A DNA stretch of 55,222 nucleotides from Nitrosopumilaceae archaeon (lineage in GTDB: Archaea > Thermoproteota > Nitrososphaeria > Nitrososphaerales > Nitrosopumilaceae): contig JANQNN010000051.1 of the NCBI GenBank assembly GCA_028279545.1, positions 1 through 55,222 on the forward strand, given 5' to 3'. Made by a program: the position numbers and the translations under genes. How positions within the stretch are numbered: the stretch's first letter is position 1; every line of letters starts with the position of its first letter. Below are positions 25,843 to 34,068 of the stretch, piece by piece. The notes beneath the pieces are model-generated. The model was not told where the DNA came from. It ran no database searches and saw nothing but the letters and a program-made list of their open reading frames with translations.

Positions 25843-26385
25843 TCACGCTCGTTTATTTTCAAACTCTATCTCAATGTCAAGGTTTCGGGCATTTTTAACA
25901 ATTTGAATTACAGTCTCCATATTTATTGGAAATCTAGGAGTCCATTTTCCAGAAATCACAGCCTTTGTTTTTTGAATTCCCCCTGGAGCCCAGACTGAAT
26001 TAATAGACAAAACTTTGGTGGGAAAGAACATATCTTCAATGAATTTTTTATCATTTTCTTCAGCCTCTACGAGCCAAATTTTTCCTTGAAATTGCTCTTG
26101 AAGAAGTCTATAAAGAACTCTACTTCTTCTAATTGTCAAAATATCATTTTTTGATAGAGACAAAACAAAATTTCCTTCAAACTCTTTACAAGAATAAAGT
26201 GTAAAATCATCGATCTCTTGATTTGTTTTTGCTAATCGAGCTAGAATGATTGAGGCATTGACATCAGCTTTCGTTAGTTTTCCATCCTCTACTTTTTTTT
26301 CACATTGTGGACAAAGTAAGGAATTTTTTGCATCAAACAAGCATATTGGAAGTTTCATTTGGTCCGACTTTTTAATTTCTAGCAA
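25843..26385 (-). CDS. NusA-like KH-domain protein with zinc motif
   Basis: A 180-residue protein. Residues 18-31 have a Cys pair (LLCPQCEKKVEDG), possibly completed by Cys further on. The central segment (LARLAKTNQ..) and the C-terminal half (residues 110-180, with a KH-like GGIQKTKAVISGKWTPRFP region) match the archaeal NusA-like RNA-binding family in my judgement. The role would be in transcription elongation or RNA binding. It lies 6 bp upstream of aspS. Confidence 0.65.
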   Translation of the reverse strand: MLEIKKSDQMKLPICLFDAKNSLLCPQCEKKVEDGKLTKADVNASIILARLAKTNQEIDDFTLYSCKEFEGNFVLSLSKNDILTIRRSRVLYRLLQEQFQGKIWLVEAEENDKKFIEDMFFPTKVLSINSVWAPGGIQKTKAVISGKWTPRFPINMETVIQIVKNARNLDIEIEFENKRA

Positions 26386-26440
26386 AGTTGCTTATATCCT
26401 TAATGAAAAACAAAAATCATAGAAAAGATCCTTGAAAGGT

Positions 26441-27376
26441 ATGCGTTTGTCTGTTAGGGTTCTAATTGCAAGATATTCATCGTCCCAGGGATCGGTTTAT
26501 GCTGCAGAGAATGTTAACTTTGAATTAGAAGAAGGCCAATCAATTGGAATTGCTGGTGAAAGTGCATGTGGGAAAAGTACTGTTGGTCTATCTCTGATTA
26601 GAATGCTTTCTGGTGGAACCATTCAAGGGGAAATAATGTTTAATGATGAATCTATTTTGGATCTTTCAGAGTCTGAGTTTAATGAAAGATTCAGATGGAA
26701 AAAAATTTCAATGATTTTCCAAGGAGCAATGAATTCCTTGGATCCAGTTTTTACTATCAATGACCAATTTGTAGAGGTCTTAAAGCAACATGGTTTTGAT
26801 GGCGATTTTGAAAAAACTATTCTTGATGCAATGAAATCTGTTAGTCTTGATGAGAATGTTTTGAAAAAGTACCCACATGAACTCAGTGGTGGAATGAAAC
26901 AACGAGTAATTATTGCCATGGCTTTGCTCTTAAAACCAGAGTTTGTAATAGCTGATGAACCTACAACTGCCTTGGATGTTCTAATTCAGGCACAAATTAT
27001 CAACTTGTTAAAAAAACTCAAAAAAGAGGGAATGTCATTTATGCTAATAACCCATGATTTGGCAGTGTTATCTGAAATTGCCGATAAAATTGGAATAATG
27101 TATGCTGGACAGATGGTGGAGTTTGGCTCTTCTTTTGAAATTTACAAAAACCCAAAACATCCATACACCCAAGGTTTGTTAAAATCAATTCCTACATTGC
27201 ATGGTGATGCTCCTACGTACATTAAAGGTGTCCCTCCTAGTCTTTTAGAACCTCCTACTGAATGTCGGTTCATAGAACGTTGTCCACTTGCATTTGAAAA
27301 ATGCAAAAAACTTCCTCCAAAATTTAAAACAAAAACAGGATATGTTCAATGTTGGTTGTATGAAGATGAAAAATAG
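26441..27376 (+). CDS. OppD/DppD-type ABC transporter ATP-binding protein (isolated)
   Basis: A 311-residue ATPase of the peptide/nickel transporter class. Walker A is GESACGKST (the usual third Gly is Ala), the signature is LSGGMKQR, and Walker B is FVIADEPTTALD. The C-terminal extension has the family's Cys cluster CRFIERCPLAFEKC and the HPYTQGLLKSIP motif. No permease, binding protein or partner ATPase is in this window. The ATG at 26441 is chosen; an in-frame TTG at 26432 is possible. Confidence 0.85.
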   Translation: MRLSVRVLIARYSSSQGSVYAAENVNFELEEGQSIGIAGESACGKSTVGLSLIRMLSGGTIQGEIMFNDESILDLSESEFNERFRWKKISMIFQGAMNSLDPVFTINDQFVEVLKQHGFDGDFEKTILDAMKSVSLDENVLKKYPHELSGGMKQRVIIAMALLLKPEFVIADEPTTALDVLIQAQIINLLKKLKKEGMSFMLITHDLAVLSEIADKIGIMYAGQMVEFGSSFEIYKNPKHPYTQGLLKSIPTLHGDAPTYIKGVPPSLLEPPTECRFIERCPLAFEKCKKLPPKFKTKTGYVQCWLYEDEK

Positions 27377-27377
27377 T

Positions 27378-27662
27378 CTATTTTGAATTTAAATATTCTT
27401 TATCAATTTTTTTCAAATAATGCTCCTGAATTTCGGATATCTCTTTTTGTGTAATATTTTTGCAAACCATTTTAGTATAATTAATTAAATCTTGTTTTGT
27501 TCCCGTTTTTTCTAACTCTTCTAATCTTTGAAAAGTTTGTCTTTCAAATTCCATTACACTTCGAAGTTCATTACTTAGTTGTGTTATTTCCATTTTCTGA
27601 AAGTCTTTTGGAACTCTTAAATGTAATTCTTCAATGAGTTTTTGAACTTCTTCAACTGTCAC
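27378..27662 (-). CDS. Hypothetical helical protein
   Basis: A 94-residue, all-helical charged protein with leucine-rich heptads (VQKLIEELHLRV, then ERQTFQRLEELEKTG), suggesting a coiled coil. No Cys cluster besides one Cys, no membrane part. I do not recognise the family. It is convergent with the ABC ATPase, 1 bp apart. Confidence 0.6.
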   Translation of the reverse strand: MTVEEVQKLIEELHLRVPKDFQKMEITQLSNELRSVMEFERQTFQRLEELEKTGTKQDLINYTKMVCKNITQKEISEIQEHYLKKIDKEYLNSK

Positions 27663-27693
27663 AATTTCACTTTATTTTTTAGTCTAAAAAAAG

Positions 27694-27795
27694 CTAGCTC
27701 TTATTTTGATTTATTTTTTTATGCTCTAGTACATTTTTTAGCCCATCAGTCATACTTAGAGAATCTAAATCAATTTGACAATAGGGGCATTTCAT
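27694..27795 (-). CDS. Tiny CPYC protein
   Basis: A 33-residue ORF starting MKCPYCQIDLDSLSM, with one CxxC pair at the start and a His at about 25. Half a zinc site is visible, so it may work as a dimer or be redox active. It begins 6 bases after the stop of the upstream gene on the same strand, so it may be co-transcribed. Very short, so moderate confidence only. Confidence 0.45.
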   Translation of the reverse strand: MKCPYCQIDLDSLSMTDGLKNVLEHKKINQNKS

Positions 27796-27801
27796 ATAAA
27801 A

Positions 27802-28179
27802 TTAATTTCCAAATTTTTTAACAATAGGTAAACAAGAATCAATTATTCTTAGCATTTCTGATCGGATTACTTTTTTATCAATTGAAACCCAAATTCGAAG
27901 CTTCCCAATTGCAAATGAAATTATTTGAACTTTTTTTCTTTCTTCCCATACAAACTCAATTTCCCCCAAGTTTTTATCAAAAAAACTTTCAAGATCGGTT
28001 TTAATGGCAATATGTGAAAATTGATATTTTGTATTTTCTGTATCCAAAAGAGGTTCTAGATCATCTCTTCTCTTATAGGCTACCAAAGCTCCTAATTCGT
28101 TAATCACTCCTACAAACCTAACATACGGACTAATTGAGGCTATATCTTCACAAATTTTTGTATAAACAATCTTGTCCAA
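27802..28179 (-). CDS. Conserved thaumarchaeal-type protein, unknown function
   Basis: A 125-residue protein starting MDKIVYTKICEDIASISP. It has a strand-rich centre (VRFVGVINELGALVAYKRR) and ends in a helix (LRIIDSCLPIVKKF). The VRFVGVINE..G.LVAYK pattern is one I link to a family of short thaumarchaeal regulatory-like proteins with a roadblock/PAS-like look, perhaps DUF6659, but this is from memory. No function is claimed. Confidence 0.65.
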   Translation of the reverse strand: MDKIVYTKICEDIASISPYVRFVGVINELGALVAYKRRDDLEPLLDTENTKYQFSHIAIKTDLESFFDKNLGEIEFVWEERKKVQIISFAIGKLRIWVSIDKKVIRSEMLRIIDSCLPIVKKFGN

Positions 28180-28294
28180 TTGCTTCTGGTCTAAAAATAT
28201 GATATTTTAATGATTTTAATTTTCAAAACCCAATTTTCTGATGGCTTCACAGTATCTTCGATTTTATTAAATAATCCTAGGGCATGTTTGAATT

Positions 28295-28933
28295 GTGGAT
28301 TTTTCAGCAATTTTTCCAATTGCTCCTGAGGTAGGTTATATTGGATTAACTTTAGTTAGCTTTTTGGGATCTTTAATCCCCTTTGTGCCTATTCCCTCTT
28401 TTCTATTGTTGGCTACAATGTCAGTTGGAGAACAATTTAATCTCCATGTATTGGCCATAATTTCTGCCGTCACAGCAACAGCTGCTAAAGTAATTGTATT
28501 TTCTATCAGTTATCAAGGTAGGAGAATAATCAGTGAAAAGTCTAGAAAAAGAATGCGACCCTTTGAGCGGTTAGTTAAACGCTATGGAGGAGGAGCTGCA
28601 TTTTTTGCTGCAGCAACACCAATACCTGATGATTTAATTTATGTTCCACTTGGATTAGCAAAGTATAATCCTAAACGATTTTTCATTGCAACTCTAACTG
28701 GCAAACTTGTTTTAAGCTATGCAATTGTGTTTATCTCTCATTATATGGGCTTGTCTTTAGTTGAACCATTCCTTGAAGATATTGAAGACGTGAATACTAT
28801 CTATATCGGAATAATTATTTTCGGCGCCATAATGACATCTGTTGTTATTTTGCTACTAAAATTAGATTGGCAAAAGATAATGGGTAGATTGGCTCCTTGG
28901 ACTCTTGATGAGAACAACGAAAACAACGATTAA
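28295..28933 (+). CDS. VTT/DedA-type membrane protein
   Basis: A 212-residue protein with five or six membrane segments. The VTT (SNARE-associated/DedA) features are the re-entrant PFVPIPSFLLLATMSVG segment, then the RYGGGAAFFAAATPIPDDLIYVPLG region with the conserved Arg/Gly and Pro residues, and a second helix pair. DedA-like proteins act in lipid scrambling and membrane homeostasis; the specific substrate here is unknown. The start is GTG at 28295. It is convergent with the glycosylase gene. Confidence 0.82.
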   Translation: MDFSAIFPIAPEVGYIGLTLVSFLGSLIPFVPIPSFLLLATMSVGEQFNLHVLAIISAVTATAAKVIVFSISYQGRRIISEKSRKRMRPFERLVKRYGGGAAFFAAATPIPDDLIYVPLGLAKYNPKRFFIATLTGKLVLSYAIVFISHYMGLSLVEPFLEDIEDVNTIYIGIIIFGAIMTSVVILLLKLDWQKIMGRLAPWTLDENNENND

Positions 28934-29493
28934 GATATTTTTATTTTAAAATTCCAAAGGTTTTCTAAACCAGTTTTAATTCCAATTCTTGGTGTTGCAA
29001 ATATTTTTCTCCTAGTTTGCAACCCTTCAGAAATATACAAACCCGAATCTTTAGTCAAATCAACTCCACATTGTTTTTTTGTAATATTGAATGCTTGAGT
29101 TAATTTACCAGGACCATTTGTGAGATTTTTTTCATCATCTTTTCCTCTATTTTTTTTCATTATGTTAATACCATCTTCTGGCTCAATGGAACGAATAAGT
29201 ACAGCACCAGCTTTGAGTTTAGGATTTCTTGCAACTACATTGAAGCAAAAATACATGCCATATGTGAAGTAGACATATGCTCTTCCTACCTCTTCAAACA
29301 TAGGCTTATTTCGTTCAGTTTCTCTTCTAAATGCATGACTTGCAGGATCATCTGTATGACCATAGGCCTCAGTTTCTGTGATGATTCCCGAAATCATTTG
29401 ATTTCCAATTTTTCTGACGAGTCTTTTTCCTAATAGTCCCTTCGCTACTGTTACTGTATTTCTGGAATAAAATTCTCTAGGAAGAAAATTCAA
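28930..29493 (-). CDS. 3-methyladenine DNA glycosylase (AAG/MPG family)
   Basis: A 187-residue base-excision repair enzyme that removes alkylated purines. The AAG fold is shown by LPREFYSRNTVTVAKGLLGK at the start, GIITETEAYGHTDDPASHAF with the catalytic Glu near residue 42, GRAYVYFTYGMYFCFNVV, and the late LTNGPGKLTQAF. It overlaps the upstream uracil-DNA glycosylase gene by 17 bp, making a two-gene DNA-repair unit. The 3' end overlaps the VTT gene by 4 bp. Confidence 0.92.
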   Translation of the reverse strand: MNFLPREFYSRNTVTVAKGLLGKRLVRKIGNQMISGIITETEAYGHTDDPASHAFRRETERNKPMFEEVGRAYVYFTYGMYFCFNVVARNPKLKAGAVLIRSIEPEDGINIMKKNRGKDDEKNLTNGPGKLTQAFNITKKQCGVDLTKDSGLYISEGLQTRRKIFATPRIGIKTGLENLWNFKIKIS

Positions 29494-30070
29494 TATCTAT
29501 AGGAACATTTTTACCATTTTTTAATTCTGTGATTAAATCAAACAATTTTTTTATATCCTTTTTAAAAACTTCAATTAATTTCTGATTATAAATTGTAGCT
29601 GCAGGATGAATTGTTATAAAATACAACTGATTATTTTTTATTCCCAATTTTCCTCTAAATTTGGTAATCTCACTTCCTCCTAAAATTGAACCAAAGGCTG
29701 TGTTTCCTAGAATACAAATAATCTTAGGTTTAATAATTTCAATTTCCTTTTGAATATATTCTTGACATGTTTCTTTTTCTAATTTGCTTGGAGCTCTGTT
29801 GTTTGGAGGTCTGCATTTAACCGCGTTTGTAATGTATACGTCTTCTCTAGAAATTCCAATACCCTCAAGTGCTTCAGATAATCTTCTTCCAGCCACACCA
29901 ATAAAGGGCTCTCCACGAAGATCTTCATTTCTTCCAGGAGCCTCTCCTACAAACATCACATCAGATTTGGAATTTCCCTTTCCTGGGACTGAGTTTGTTC
30001 TAGTTTTACAAAGATCACATTTGTTACAATCAATGACATTTTGTCTTACAATTTCTAATTTGGAACTCAT
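29477..30070 (-). CDS. Type-4 uracil-DNA glycosylase (Fe-S)
   Basis: A 197-residue enzyme that removes uracil from DNA. Type-4 features are the Fe-S Cys pair near the N-terminus (CNKCDLC), then VGEAPGRNEDLRGEPFIGVAGRRL, then VKCRPPNNRAPSKLEKETC with the other cysteines, and HPAA near residue 154. The ATG is at 30068-30070. It is directly downstream of tldD (1 bp) and overlaps the alkyladenine glycosylase gene, suggesting co-expression. Confidence 0.93.
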   Translation of the reverse strand: MSSKLEIVRQNVIDCNKCDLCKTRTNSVPGKGNSKSDVMFVGEAPGRNEDLRGEPFIGVAGRRLSEALEGIGISREDVYITNAVKCRPPNNRAPSKLEKETCQEYIQKEIEIIKPKIICILGNTAFGSILGGSEITKFRGKLGIKNNQLYFITIHPAATIYNQKLIEVFKKDIKKLFDLITELKNGKNVPIDIEFSS

Positions 30071-30071
30071 T

Positions 30072-31493
30072 TTAATTCACACTTTTTACAGTAGCCTTTC
30101 CTCTAATGGAAGGACCCCCATTACCCATAATCATTGATTGCATGGGGTCTCCTTTTCCGCAATTGGTAATTGGCCTTACCGTAAAATCATTTCCACATGC
30201 ATCAATTGATTCAAAAAACTCTGGAGCAGTTCCCATTACAATTACATCTCTTAACAAATCAGTAATTTCGCCATCTTCAATTTTTTGAGCGTATTGGCAT
30301 GAAATACTCCAATTGTATCGTTTCATATCAATTGATGGGATTTTCATGTTTGAGATGAGATAACCGTCGTTTATTTCTTGTATCATTTCATTTACATTCC
30401 AATTTCCAGGTTCGATGTAGGTACATGCCATTCTAATTAAAGGGACAAACCTATAGTCTGTAGCGCGCATATTCCCTGAAGAATGACTACAAAAAATTTC
30501 TGCAGTCTCTCTATTTTGCATGTGGTTTTCTAAAATTCCATTTTTTACCAAAGTTGTTTTTTGAGTTTTAACTCCTTCATCATCAAAGTAATACCATCCT
30601 AAACTTTCTTTAATTGTAGGATCGTCAAATACATTTAGATGGTTGGATCCTATCTTTTCTCCAAGCTTATCTTTCCACCATGCTCCACCTGCCCAAGCCA
30701 TTTCCTTTCCAAGTACTCTGTCAGCTTCAGAAGGATGTCCTAAAATTTCATGGGTTAACAAAGATACAAAATCTGGATTCATAACAACAGTTGATTTTTG
30801 TTCATTTACAGGCTTGGCATCAATAAGTTGAGAAGCTTTTTCTGAAATTTGTCTAGCACTAATTTGACATTTGTCGTTTTTTTCAATTTGTTCTATTCCG
30901 CCCCTTCCTCCTTCTGTAATGTTAATTGACTGTGTTAATCCATTTTCATGAGCAGTTGCACTCATATCGATAACTACATCAGTAAAGTTCTGTAAAATTT
31001 CAGAACCTTCCGTACTAACAAAATATTTTGAATTTATTGTGTACCATGGATTTACTGAGGATTTTATAATTCGAGGTTTTTCTAAAATTATTTTATCGCA
31101 TTCTAATCCAATTTTTACTAAATCATCAATTTCAGGGTTTTTCAAGACTGGATAATTGATTTTTTCTTTGTATGTTTTAATTGGAATTAGTTTGGTTTGA
31201 TTCTGCTTTGCTTTTGAAATATAGTTCACACTTTTAATGGTCTTATTTACCGCTTCTTTTATCTCCTCAAAGGATCTGGGATTATCAAAAGAGCAAAAAC
31301 CCCAGGATCCATTTACTAAAAGGCGAATCCCAATTCCTTGCTCGGTGGCACTTCTAACATGCTCAATTTCTCCATTTTCAATAAGAATGGATTTTCTTTC
31401 CTGCTTTTCAGCTCTAATATCACAATATTGAACTCCTTTATCTTCTACAAATCGTAGTACTTTTCCTGTAAGATCCTGAAGAATCGAATCCAT
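30072..31493 (-). CDS. tldD: TldD family metalloprotease
   Basis: A 473-residue TldD/PmbA family protein. The metal site is HEILGHPSEADRV (HExxGH) near residue 248. The N-terminal domain has GVQYCDIRAEKQERKSILIENG and the C-terminal domain ends with GNGGPSIRGKATVKSV. TldD pairs with TldE/PmbA in other organisms to degrade or process peptides; a partner gene is not in this window. It is followed by two glycosylase genes in the same direction. Confidence 0.9.
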   Translation of the reverse strand: MDSILQDLTGKVLRFVEDKGVQYCDIRAEKQERKSILIENGEIEHVRSATEQGIGIRLLVNGSWGFCSFDNPRSFEEIKEAVNKTIKSVNYISKAKQNQTKLIPIKTYKEKINYPVLKNPEIDDLVKIGLECDKIILEKPRIIKSSVNPWYTINSKYFVSTEGSEILQNFTDVVIDMSATAHENGLTQSINITEGGRGGIEQIEKNDKCQISARQISEKASQLIDAKPVNEQKSTVVMNPDFVSLLTHEILGHPSEADRVLGKEMAWAGGAWWKDKLGEKIGSNHLNVFDDPTIKESLGWYYFDDEGVKTQKTTLVKNGILENHMQNRETAEIFCSHSSGNMRATDYRFVPLIRMACTYIEPGNWNVNEMIQEINDGYLISNMKIPSIDMKRYNWSISCQYAQKIEDGEITDLLRDVIVMGTAPEFFESIDACGNDFTVRPITNCGKGDPMQSMIMGNGGPSIRGKATVKSVN

Positions 31494-31531
31494 GAAAATT
31501 ATTGATTTATGGTGGTTCGTAAATCTTCTGT

Positions 31532-31678
31532 CTAGTTACTTGATATTGCAGGCATGGTAAAGTAGTATTCATCCTCAAAACCATAATCTGTTTTACCCAA
31601 ATGTCTGAGATGCTCAAAATACGCAGTACTGTTGGAGTAAAATTCCTCGTTTTTTGGGGTTTCTTGTTTATTTTCCAT
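31532..31678 (-). CDS. Small hypothetical protein (48 residues)
   Basis: An ORF starting MENKQETPKNEEFYSNSTAY and ending SSN, acidic, with aromatic residues (YEDEYYF-like stretch near the C-terminus: YGFEDEYYFTMP). Too polar and regular to look like random AT-rich sequence. It has its own ATG and sits between the histidine-kinase gene and tldD, all on the minus strand. No family recognised. Confidence 0.55.
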   Translation of the reverse strand: MENKQETPKNEEFYSNSTAYFEHLRHLGKTDYGFEDEYYFTMPAISSN

Positions 31679-31746
31679 AACTCAACTTCAAAAAAATTCT
31701 TTTTTCTAGCAGAGTGAGAAATTTTAGTTCAGCGAGTTGGTTTTCT

Positions 31747-32817
31747 TTAAGCAGTATGTGCGATGGCTATCTTTGGAAGTTTTATTGTAAATTTAGCGCC
31801 TTCTCCTTCCGTACTTTCAACTGAAATTGCTCCACCATGATTATCAATTATCCCTTTACAAATTGCTAATCCCAAACCACTACCTCCTCTTTCTCTTGTA
31901 AGGGTTGCATCTACTTGATAGAATTTTTTGAAAAGATCTTTTTGTTTGTCTTTGGGAATTCCCATTCCATTATCCTTTACACTTATTTTAATATCAGTTT
32001 GATCATCTTCCATAATTACCTCAATTTTTCCTTTATTGGGTTCCACAGCTATTATGGCATTTTTGATCAAGTTAGTCAAAACTTGTTTAATTCTTTCTGA
32101 ATCATGGTAAATTACACAAGATTTGCTGTTTGATTCTAACTTTACTCCATTTTCTTCTGCTTGGGGCAAAAGAGAATTTACTGATTTTTTAATAGATTCC
32201 TGAATGTCGTAATTTTCTTTTTTCATCCGTAGGTGTCCTATCTCTAATTTTTGTGCATCAAGCAAATCTGAAATTATTCCTAAAAGAGTTTCTGCACTAG
32301 ATTTGATTATACTTAATCGTTCTTTTTGTTGTTGATTTAATTCTCCCAAATGTTCACCGAGTAAAATATCTGAATATCCTTGGATAGGAACTAAAGGTGT
32401 TTTTAATTCGTGTGTAATCATTGCCAAAAATTCATCCTTGGCAATATCTGTTTTTTTAGCTTCTTCTTCTTTCTCTTTTATTGTATTTGACATTACATTA
32501 AAAGAGTCAACTAATTCTCCAATTTCATCTTTGGATTTGTATTTTATTTTTTCACCATAAGCACCTTCCTTTACTTTTGACAAGGCTTCGTTGATTTTCT
32601 TTAATGGAGACAATGATTGCCGTATAACTACTGGAACCAAAAAAAATGTAGCAATATCTATTGCAAGAAGCATTTGAATTGTTGTTTGTTGATCAGATTC
32701 GTTACCAAAAATTCCAGATTTTTCATCTTGGTATAGTAAAAATAGGTTAAAGGCAGCTGCTACAATTAAAATTCCAATTAATACATACAGTTTACTGACG
32801 ATCTTCACATTAAACAA
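31747..32817 (-). CDS. Membrane sensor histidine kinase
   Basis: A 356-residue kinase. Two membrane helices (about residues 9-29 and 47-64) bracket a very short extracellular loop. A HAMP domain follows (about 65-115), then a HisKA domain with the phospho-acceptor His136 in THELKTP. The HATPase domain has the N box (NLIKNAI), G1 (DNGMGIP) and G2 (GSGLGL). With so small a loop it probably senses a membrane or cytoplasmic signal. An HPt gene on the same strand and a receiver gene on the other lie within 2 kb. Confidence 0.92.
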   Translation of the reverse strand: MFNVKIVSKLYVLIGILIVAAAFNLFLLYQDEKSGIFGNESDQQTTIQMLLAIDIATFFLVPVVIRQSLSPLKKINEALSKVKEGAYGEKIKYKSKDEIGELVDSFNVMSNTIKEKEEEAKKTDIAKDEFLAMITHELKTPLVPIQGYSDILLGEHLGELNQQQKERLSIIKSSAETLLGIISDLLDAQKLEIGHLRMKKENYDIQESIKKSVNSLLPQAEENGVKLESNSKSCVIYHDSERIKQVLTNLIKNAIIAVEPNKGKIEVIMEDDQTDIKISVKDNGMGIPKDKQKDLFKKFYQVDATLTRERGGSGLGLAICKGIIDNHGGAISVESTEGEGAKFTIKLPKIAIAHTA

Positions 32818-32985
32818 GGCACGCCTGAAGTTTAAAGAAATGAGATGTTATTTTCAGAACAAACAATACAATTTCATAATTTCTTTGCAAAAAACCCATT
32901 TTTTATAAAAAAAGGTTAATGATTGTCAAGTGAAATGATTTTTTATTTATAAAAAATTTGATTCAAAAAAAGATTTCAAAATAAG

Positions 32986-33360
32986 CTAGTTTGCTACTGC
33001 AGATAATTTTGATATCATTTTTTGTATCTTTATTATGTCTTGATGATTATTCATTGCAGTTCTCATTTGTTCAATTGAAATGCAAAGGTGCTCATAAATT
33101 CCGTCGATTTTTTCCCCTACAATAATTTTCTTCAAAATCAAATCAAGAGGTATTGCTAAGTTCCCAACAACTTCTTTTCCCATCATTGGAGCAAGCCCCT
33201 TAATCTTATGCATGTGCTTTTCAATTTTATTAGAGTTTTTTACAATGTCCCCATCATTTTCACATGAATCCAAAATATTGGATATGCATGAAAGCTCATC
33301 GTTTATTTCTTGAGTTGCAATTTCTATGAACTCTTCAGAAATAAATTCTAATTCACTCAT
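32986..33360 (-). CDS. HPt (histidine phosphotransfer) domain protein
   Basis: A 124-residue helical protein with the HPt motif HKIKG (His51) followed by LAPMMG, as in HxxKG..xxG of phosphotransfer proteins. It has no other domain, so it would pass phosphate between a kinase and a receiver. It is upstream of the histidine-kinase gene in the same direction and divergent from the receiver gene, with about 290 bp between, holding both promoters. Confidence 0.75.
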   Translation of the reverse strand: MSELEFISEEFIEIATQEINDELSCISNILDSCENDGDIVKNSNKIEKHMHKIKGLAPMMGKEVVGNLAIPLDLILKKIIVGEKIDGIYEHLCISIEQMRTAMNNHQDIIKIQKMISKLSAVAN

Positions 33361-33651
33361 GGAAATTTTTTGGTTTTAGAGCATTTAGTGCCATGTCAGT
33401 TGAAAACTTTTCAGACGAGTTGTTGTTCAAACTGAACACCAAGAATTATGGCTAAAATCAAATTTTCAAAAAATTATTGAAAAGTCAAACCAAAAATTGG
33501 GAAACAGATATTCTTTAATTTTTTTGATAACTATTTTTACTGGTAGAAAAAATTCAGAATGTTTCTATTTTTACGTGTTAAAATAATTTATTCTTTAATG
33601 TGATTTGACACATTAATTATTTTTAATATAACAAGTTTAGATGTAATTAAA

Positions 33652-34008
33652 ATGGCAAATATTATGATTGCAGATGATTCTGCTGCGATTCGTTTAGTTT
33701 TAAAGGATATTTTATCAATAGGAAAACACACCATTTCTGCAGAAGCCACAAATGGAGAAGAGGCAGTAGACTTGTTTTTTCAAACAAATCCTGATTTGTT
33801 ATTATTGGATTTAGCAATGCCAAAAAAAGATGGACTTACTGTCCTTAAAGAAATCATGGAAAGAAATTCACAAGCTAAAATTGTGTTAATCACTGCAAGT
33901 GATGATCAAAAAATAATAAACCAGTGTATGGAAATTGGTGCTATAGGATACATATCCAAACCATTTGATTTCAATAACGTCTTAAATAAAATTAAAGATG
34001 CTTTATAG
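33652..34008 (+). CDS. CheY-like single-domain response regulator
   Basis: A 118-residue receiver with all key residues: Asp8-Asp9 (acid pair), phospho-acceptor Asp53 in LLLLDLAMP, Thr81 in LITAS, and Lys103 in ISKPF. There is no output domain, so it acts through protein contact or as a relay. The neighbouring HPt and kinase genes suggest one phosphorelay. Confidence 0.92.
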   Translation: MANIMIADDSAAIRLVLKDILSIGKHTISAEATNGEEAVDLFFQTNPDLLLLDLAMPKKDGLTVLKEIMERNSQAKIVLITASDDQKIINQCMEIGAIGYISKPFDFNNVLNKIKDAL

Positions 34009-34068
34009 CATATTAGGAATCAAGTAAACTAATTTAGGGCCCCTAACATTCTAAAAATAGAAAAAATT

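Noticed and set aside
33361-33651. Possible RNA gene in the 291-bp gap between HPt and receiver genes
   Set aside because: AT-rich with no stable stem or tRNA-like pattern seen; best explained as two divergent promoters.
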